Shown here one piece after another: positions 6,860 to 9,530 of a stretch of DNA of 9,530 bases. A program made the translations under genes and the position numbers. Below the pieces are notes generated by a model. It did no database searches, was not told the origin of the DNA, and saw nothing but the letters and a program-made list of their open reading frames with translations. Position 1 is the stretch's first letter; each line of letters starts with the position of its first letter. The stretch comes from an uncultured Collinsella sp. (lineage in GTDB: Bacteria > Actinomycetota > Coriobacteriia > Coriobacteriales > Coriobacteriaceae), in the NCBI GenBank assembly GCA_900544385.1, contig UQVD01000075.1, positions 1 through 9,530 of the forward strand, given 5' to 3'.

Positions 6860-7408
6860 CTACTCGCACTCAGGAGCCATAGCCTGCTCCAAGAGCTCGG
6901 CATGCTCCTCCTCGAAAACCGTCCCCACAGGGAAGGCGCGACGGAAGACGAAGCGGGAAATCGGACCGGCTACCAAAAGGTTCCACGGCAGCGCCATCAC
7001 AAAATTATGCGGGATGTTGATCATCCAGATCGCGGGCACGGAATACAGGTTCGCAAGGATGCCGCCGGGCATGTGCGTCAGACCCTCACAGGCACCGTAG
7101 AGCGACATAATGATGACCATGGGGACGACCATGCAGGAGCTGACGGCGAGCGTCATGGCAAGCGGAGAGCTCTTGCCCGGCGTGACCAGGAATTTAAAGG
7201 CGAAACCCTTGGCAAGGGGGCTGGCAACAAACCAGTCGCAGCACATGGCAAAAATGTAGGCAACGGGGAAGCCGAGCCACGCGGCGGCAACAACCTCGCC
7301 GTTGATGGCCCCATGCTGCAGGGCAACGTTGTAGATGCTCATCCAGAGCACCATGCAAAAGCACATGATAAAGGTGAACAGCAGGCTCTCTCGTTTGTTG
7401 ATAGGCAT
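6860..7408 (-). CDS. Tandem DUF2798-type membrane protein, 182 residues
   Basis: This is a small integral membrane protein of unknown function. Four hydrophobic segments lie near residues 9-29, 41-62, 83-104 and 124-149. They form two similar halves, each a helix rich in Met/Ser (CMVLWMSIYNVAL; VSSCMVVPMVIIMSLYG) followed by a helix ending in a Pro-containing turn (VASPLAKGF; VAGPISRFVF). This is the pattern I associate with DUF2798 proteins, here as a tandem pair. The tail (162-182) is acidic and Cys/Glu-ended. The ATG at 7408 (MPINKRES) is preferred: AAAGGA lies 11 bases upstream and the protein then starts just before helix 1. An in-frame TTG at 7468 would add 20 residues but lies inside a terminator hairpin. 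The gene stands alone, with a structured leader upstream and a terminator after it. A transport role is possible but not supported by any specific motif. Confidence 0.85.
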   Translation of the reverse strand: MPINKRESLLFTFIMCFCMVLWMSIYNVALQHGAINGEVVAAAWLGFPVAYIFAMCCDWFVASPLAKGFAFKFLVTPGKSSPLAMTLAVSSCMVVPMVIIMSLYGACEGLTHMPGGILANLYSVPAIWMINIPHNFVMALPWNLLVAGPISRFVFRRAFPVGTVFEEEHAELLEQAMAPECE

Positions 7409-7452
7409 AAAGGGCAAAATCCTTTCTGTGTTACGCCGCGGCACCACGCAAC

Positions 7453-7502
7453 AAAAACGGGCGGGCAAGATGGAGCTGTTGGGACTTCATCTCGCCCGCC
7501 CG
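7453..7502 (-). terminator. Strong terminator hairpin in the leader of the DUF2798 gene (putative attenuator)
   Basis: On the minus strand the arms complementary to 7488-7502 and 7458-7472 form a 15-bp stem; the single non-Watson-Crick position is a G·U pair in the minus-strand RNA but a mismatch on the plus strand. TTTTTG follows the stem. The flanks GTACCA (complement of 7503-7508) and TGGTGC (complement of 7441-7446) can also pair, again with one G·U valid only on the minus strand. It may end transcripts from the exporter 220 bases upstream. It lies 45 bases before the DUF2798 start codon, with no room for a promoter after it, so it is also likely to act as an attenuator. Confidence 0.8.
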
Positions 7503-7539
7503 TGGTACGTGCGTCTGCGACTACTTATGTGATGGAACC

Positions 7540-7569
7540 AGCCTAGCACGAAACGCATGCGCTTCGTAA
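7540..7569 (-). promoter_or_regulatory. Candidate promoter with a 20-bp near-palindrome in its spacer
   Basis: On the minus strand TTACGA (complement of 7564-7569) and TAGGCT (complement of 7540-7545, preceded by TGC) are 18 bases apart. Actinobacterial -10 elements are often of the TAnnnT form. The spacer is filled by a 20-bp near-palindrome at 7548-7567 (ACGAAACGCA / TGCGCTTCGT, one mismatched pair), a typical place for an operator. The start site would be near 7533, giving the DUF2798 gene a leader of about 125 bases that includes the terminator hairpin. The hexamers match the consensus only moderately. Confidence 0.4.
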
Positions 7570-7586
7570 GCGTTGAGCTTATGAAG
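7562..7586. repeat. Hairpin overlapping the near-palindrome
   Basis: CTTCGTAAGC at 7562-7571 and GCTTATGAAG at 7577-7586 pair along 10 positions around a 5-base loop, with one G·U position in plus-strand RNA. The left arm shares CTTCGT with the 20-bp near-palindrome at 7548-7567, so the two foldings exclude each other. No function can be assigned from the sequence alone. Confidence 0.5.
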
Positions 7587-7618
7587 ATGCAGGGCACCAA
7601 TAATCCCCCGACCCCATA

Positions 7619-7685
7619 AGTTGCGGTGGAATACGGACTGTTTTGACCCTTTAAGCAGCAATTCAGTCCCTATTTCACCGCAACT
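7619..7685. repeat. 22-bp inverted repeat, candidate REP/MITE element
   Basis: The arms at 7619-7640 and 7664-7685 are reverse complements with 20 of 22 positions matching, around a 23-base AT-rich loop. The arm ends are AGTTGCGGTG and CACCGCAACT. There is no T-run, no coding potential and no transposase gene. Length, symmetry and position after a gene fit a small non-autonomous or REP-type intergenic element. I cannot see other copies in this window, so repetition across the genome is inferred. Confidence 0.55.
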
Positions 7686-7688
7686 CAT

Positions 7689-7721
7689 TTGGTGCAAAGT
7701 AACCTGTTCCCCTTGCACCAA
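7689..7721. repeat. 9-bp perfect inverted repeat directly after the exporter stop codon
   Basis: TTGGTGCAA at 7689-7697 and TTGCACCAA at 7713-7721 are exact reverse complements around a 15-base loop containing AGTAACCTG and a CCCC run. The stem begins at the base immediately after the exporter TAA. No T-run follows on the minus strand, so it is not a standard terminator. It lies three bases from the next inverted repeat, and together they look like a composite repeat insertion at the 3' end of the exporter gene. Confidence 0.55.
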
Positions 7722-9290
7722 TTAGCTGGTGTGGCGCCAGCGAGGGTCGGTGAGCGTACGCGCCACACCCAGGCCAACAGGCAAAAACGCCACGATGAGC
7801 ACTGCACGCACAAACCAGCCGAGCATATTGACCGTGTCGAAGGTGCACATGTAATACATCGAGCGATACAGATACAAGCCCGGCACCATAATGACAATCG
7901 ATGGCACCGTGAGGGCGATACGTGGATAGGTGAGCTTGATTTCGGCTAAGCTCGCGAGCAGCCCTGATACCAGCGCGCCGACAAACGCCGCCGCCTCGGG
8001 AGGCATACCCGCGCTCATGCCCAGGAAGGGAATCATCGTCGGCGCATCGACAAGGGTCAGACGCAGGGTATTGGACACGGCGCCGATCAACCCAGCTGCC
8101 GCGGCCATCTTTACCGGGCTGTTGAACATCACCGAGAAGCCGAATACGCCAACGAAGCTCATCACCACGCGCAGGAGCGTAAGGGCAAGCGGCGAAAGGC
8201 CCAGTGGGGCAAAGTCGTCCGGCGCCAGGCCCACACACTCGGCAACCATCCAACCTACGAGCGTCGCCATCACAATAATCGAGACGGCATATGACAGACG
8301 TTCGATACCACTCCTCATGTCGAGCTTAGCGATGTCGAGTCCCGCTGTGATGAGGGGAAAGCCGGGAATCACAAAGAGCATGGCGCCGATATAGCCTTCT
8401 TGGTGCGACATTGCCCCCGGAATCACCTGGCCAAGGCCGAGCAATGCCAGCAGATACGAGATACAAGCAAGCGCGACGCCGGTCGTCAGCGCACTGAACT
8501 GGCCAAGACCCTGCTTGAGAATATGGGAGCGAGCAAAGTTGCCGACACCAGCGCCCACGAATGCACAGGCCATCTCGATGGGGCCGCCGCCGAGCAAAAA
8601 GACGAAAGCGCCGCAGGCACAGGCCGCGGCAAGCCCCTGCTGCCAGGGAGTGTAATCGGGCTCTGAGCTCTCAACGGTCTTGAGCATCTCATGGTACTCG
8701 TGCACGGTAAACCGGCGCCCATACGTCTCGATTTCCTTTAAGAAGCTCTCCATCATCCAAATGCGATGGGTATTGACTCCCGTTGTGGGCAGGCTGACAA
8801 CCTCGTTAAAGCAGTGGCCATCTTCGATGCAGGTGCACTCAAACGACAGAAGACTTAAGTCAACGTGGACGGTGACACCGAGTACGGCGGCGACGCGATT
8901 CATGGTATCGCGTACGCGCCAGGCACCCGTTCCGCTCGCGAGCATAAGCATACCGGTGCGGCAGATGATGGATGATTTGTCAGTAAGAGGTGCATCGACG
9001 GCAAGCTCATCACCCGCGGTCACGATCTGTCGCCAGTCAGTTTTCATATGGAGCGCGCCGGCACGGACACCGTGGTGCATGGGAGCTCTCGAAAGCAGCG
9101 AGTCAAGGCGCGGAGGCTGTGGGGGCTCCACTGATTCACCCTCAACCTCATCAGCCTCTTCATCGACCAGATCAAAGGAATCAAGCGGCGCTGGCTCGCG
9201 ACGGTCGATCAACTCCTCGTCCTCATCATCAAAGTAGTTGAACTGATCGAGCATGTCCTCTTCGATTGAACGCTCGCTCGCATCGTCCAT
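7722..9290 (-). CDS. ThrE-family threonine/serine exporter with acidic N-terminal extension
   Basis: The product is a 522-residue inner-membrane protein of the ThrE family, which exports threonine and serine with the proton-motive force in characterised actinobacterial members. Residues 1-60 form a very acidic, Pro-containing, probably disordered extension. The cytoplasmic ThrE domain spans about 105-215 (ICRTGMLMLASGTGAWRVRD). About ten hydrophobic segments follow between 218 and 509. The sequence VIPGFPLITAGLDIAKLDMRSGIERL, split as 307-320 and 321-332, is the hallmark loop of the first half (PF06738 type). The second half (PF12821 type) ends with VPSIVIMVPGLYLYRSMYY (462-480). Both halves are thus in one chain. 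The ATG at 9290 has a strong ribosome site, AGGAAGGGAG, seven bases upstream. The gene appears to stand alone; the leader upstream contains possible RNA structure. Substrate identity is from family knowledge, and other amino or dicarboxylic acids are possible. Confidence 0.92.
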   Translation of the reverse strand: MDDASERSIEEDMLDQFNYFDDEDEELIDRREPAPLDSFDLVDEEADEVEGESVEPPQPPRLDSLLSRAPMHHGVRAGALHMKTDWRQIVTAGDELAVDAPLTDKSSIICRTGMLMLASGTGAWRVRDTMNRVAAVLGVTVHVDLSLLSFECTCIEDGHCFNEVVSLPTTGVNTHRIWMMESFLKEIETYGRRFTVHEYHEMLKTVESSEPDYTPWQQGLAAACACGAFVFLLGGGPIEMACAFVGAGVGNFARSHILKQGLGQFSALTTGVALACISYLLALLGLGQVIPGAMSHQEGYIGAMLFVIPGFPLITAGLDIAKLDMRSGIERLSYAVSIIVMATLVGWMVAECVGLAPDDFAPLGLSPLALTLLRVVMSFVGVFGFSVMFNSPVKMAAAAGLIGAVSNTLRLTLVDAPTMIPFLGMSAGMPPEAAAFVGALVSGLLASLAEIKLTYPRIALTVPSIVIMVPGLYLYRSMYYMCTFDTVNMLGWFVRAVLIVAFLPVGLGVARTLTDPRWRHTS

Positions 9291-9333
9291 ATAGACGCTC
9301 CCTTCCTACCGACTAACCCCCATCCTAGGCAGC

Positions 9334-9404
9334 AACGGCTAAAGGAAACATAAAAGAGACGACTGTCATGCGAGCCATGTGCTCAATAGCCGTTGGGTAG
9401 TCGT
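9334..9404 (-). promoter_or_regulatory. Interleaved inverted repeats in the exporter leader (possible pseudoknot)
   Basis: Two pairs of complementary arms are interlaced. AACGGCTA at 9334-9341 pairs with TAGCCGTT at 9387-9394, and ACGACT at 9359-9364 pairs with AGTCGT at 9399-9404. As RNA on the minus strand this order gives an H-type pseudoknot topology, with a small extra hairpin GAGC-ACATG-GCTC inside. It lies 44-114 bases before the exporter start codon. I recognise no known riboswitch class, and no convincing promoter hexamers could be placed between here and 9530. Confidence 0.3.
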
Positions 9405-9427
9405 TTAAGAACGTCCCCAATGACTAT

Positions 9428-9464
9428 TGACGGCCAAGGCAACGCCGATGTATTGGCAACGTCA
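9428..9464. repeat. Inverted repeat upstream of the exporter
   Basis: TGACG-GCCAA at 9428-9437 pairs with TTGGC-AA-CGTCA at 9453-9464: ten pairs with a two-base bulge around a 15-base loop. It may be an operator or part of a leader structure. The rest of 9291-9530 shows no gene. Confidence 0.35.
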
Positions 9465-9505
9465 GCGAGCGGGCTGCATTTGAGACAAGGTGACGTGAAA
9501 CGAAA

Positions 9506-9530
9506 GGGCGCTGACCTTCTGGTCGCGCCC
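9506..9530 (-). terminator. Hairpin at the window end, possible terminator of an upstream gene
   Basis: GGGCGC-T-GACC-TTCT-GGTC-GCGCCC forms a 10-bp stem with one bulged base and a four-base loop. On the minus strand it is followed by TTTCGTTTC, a weak T-tract, which would end a minus-strand gene lying beyond 9530. On the plus strand any T-run would be outside the window, so the direction is not certain. Confidence 0.5.

Noticed and set aside
7409..7468. Upstream in-frame TTG start adding 20 residues to the DUF2798 protein
   Set aside because: The start codon and the extra codons lie in the terminator hairpin and its T-run, and the added residues do not fit the family. The ATG at 7408 has an upstream AAAGGA.
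6710..7546. 278-codon plus-strand open frame opposite the DUF2798 gene
   Set aside because: Its translation is low-complexity and charged, and it crosses a terminator hairpin. The minus frame encodes a coherent four-helix membrane protein.
7521..7721. 66-codon minus-strand open frame between the exporter and the DUF2798 gene
   Set aside because: It starts inside the inverted repeats, has no ribosome binding site and encodes no recognisable sequence.
1..9530. CRISPR arrays, tRNA or rRNA genes, insertion sequences with transposase
   Set aside because: No regularly spaced repeats, no cloverleaf-like or rRNA-like stretches and no transposase coding sequence were seen in the intergenic regions.

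Overview
The window looks like the chromosome of a high-GC gut actinobacterium of the class Coriobacteriia, most likely Collinsella or a close relative. That assignment is an inference from GC-rich codon use, a Clp protease ATPase of the ClpC type, and a very long anaerobic (R)-2-hydroxyacyl-CoA dehydratase activase-type protein. It was not checked by any search. The first 29 bases are not genomic: they match the Illumina Nextera/Tn5 adapter, so base 30 is a contig edge and the first gene is cut there.

All five genes lie on the minus strand and are best read from high to low coordinates. At the right end a hairpin (9506-9530) probably ends a gene outside the window. It is followed by a structured leader and a ThrE-type threonine/serine exporter (7722-9290). 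After the exporter come two abutting inverted-repeat elements (7619-7721) that look like REP/MITE-type intergenic repeats. Next is a short membrane gene with a tandem DUF2798 architecture (6860-7408). Its leader carries a strong terminator hairpin 45 bases before the start codon, which suggests attenuation. A factor-independent terminator (6661-6693) closes this unit.

The central operon has its own promoter. A perfect 21-bp palindrome (6628-6648) covers the expected -35 region of an extended -10 promoter. The first gene encodes a 1479-residue protein (2139-6578) with two archerase-type ATPase domains, a four-cysteine patch and two dehydratase-like modules. The second gene overlaps its end and encodes a TetR-family regulator. 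The simplest model is that the regulator binds the palindrome and controls its own operon.

Downstream lies an intergenic region with a 9-bp perfect hairpin, a partial duplication of the tetR 3' end and a terminator-like hairpin. It leads into clpC, of which only the first 414 codons are present.

The most interesting content is the single-chain activase/dehydratase-like protein with its putative autoregulatory palindrome, and the probable attenuator before the DUF2798 gene. The protein family itself is known, but as far as I know its reaction is not established.
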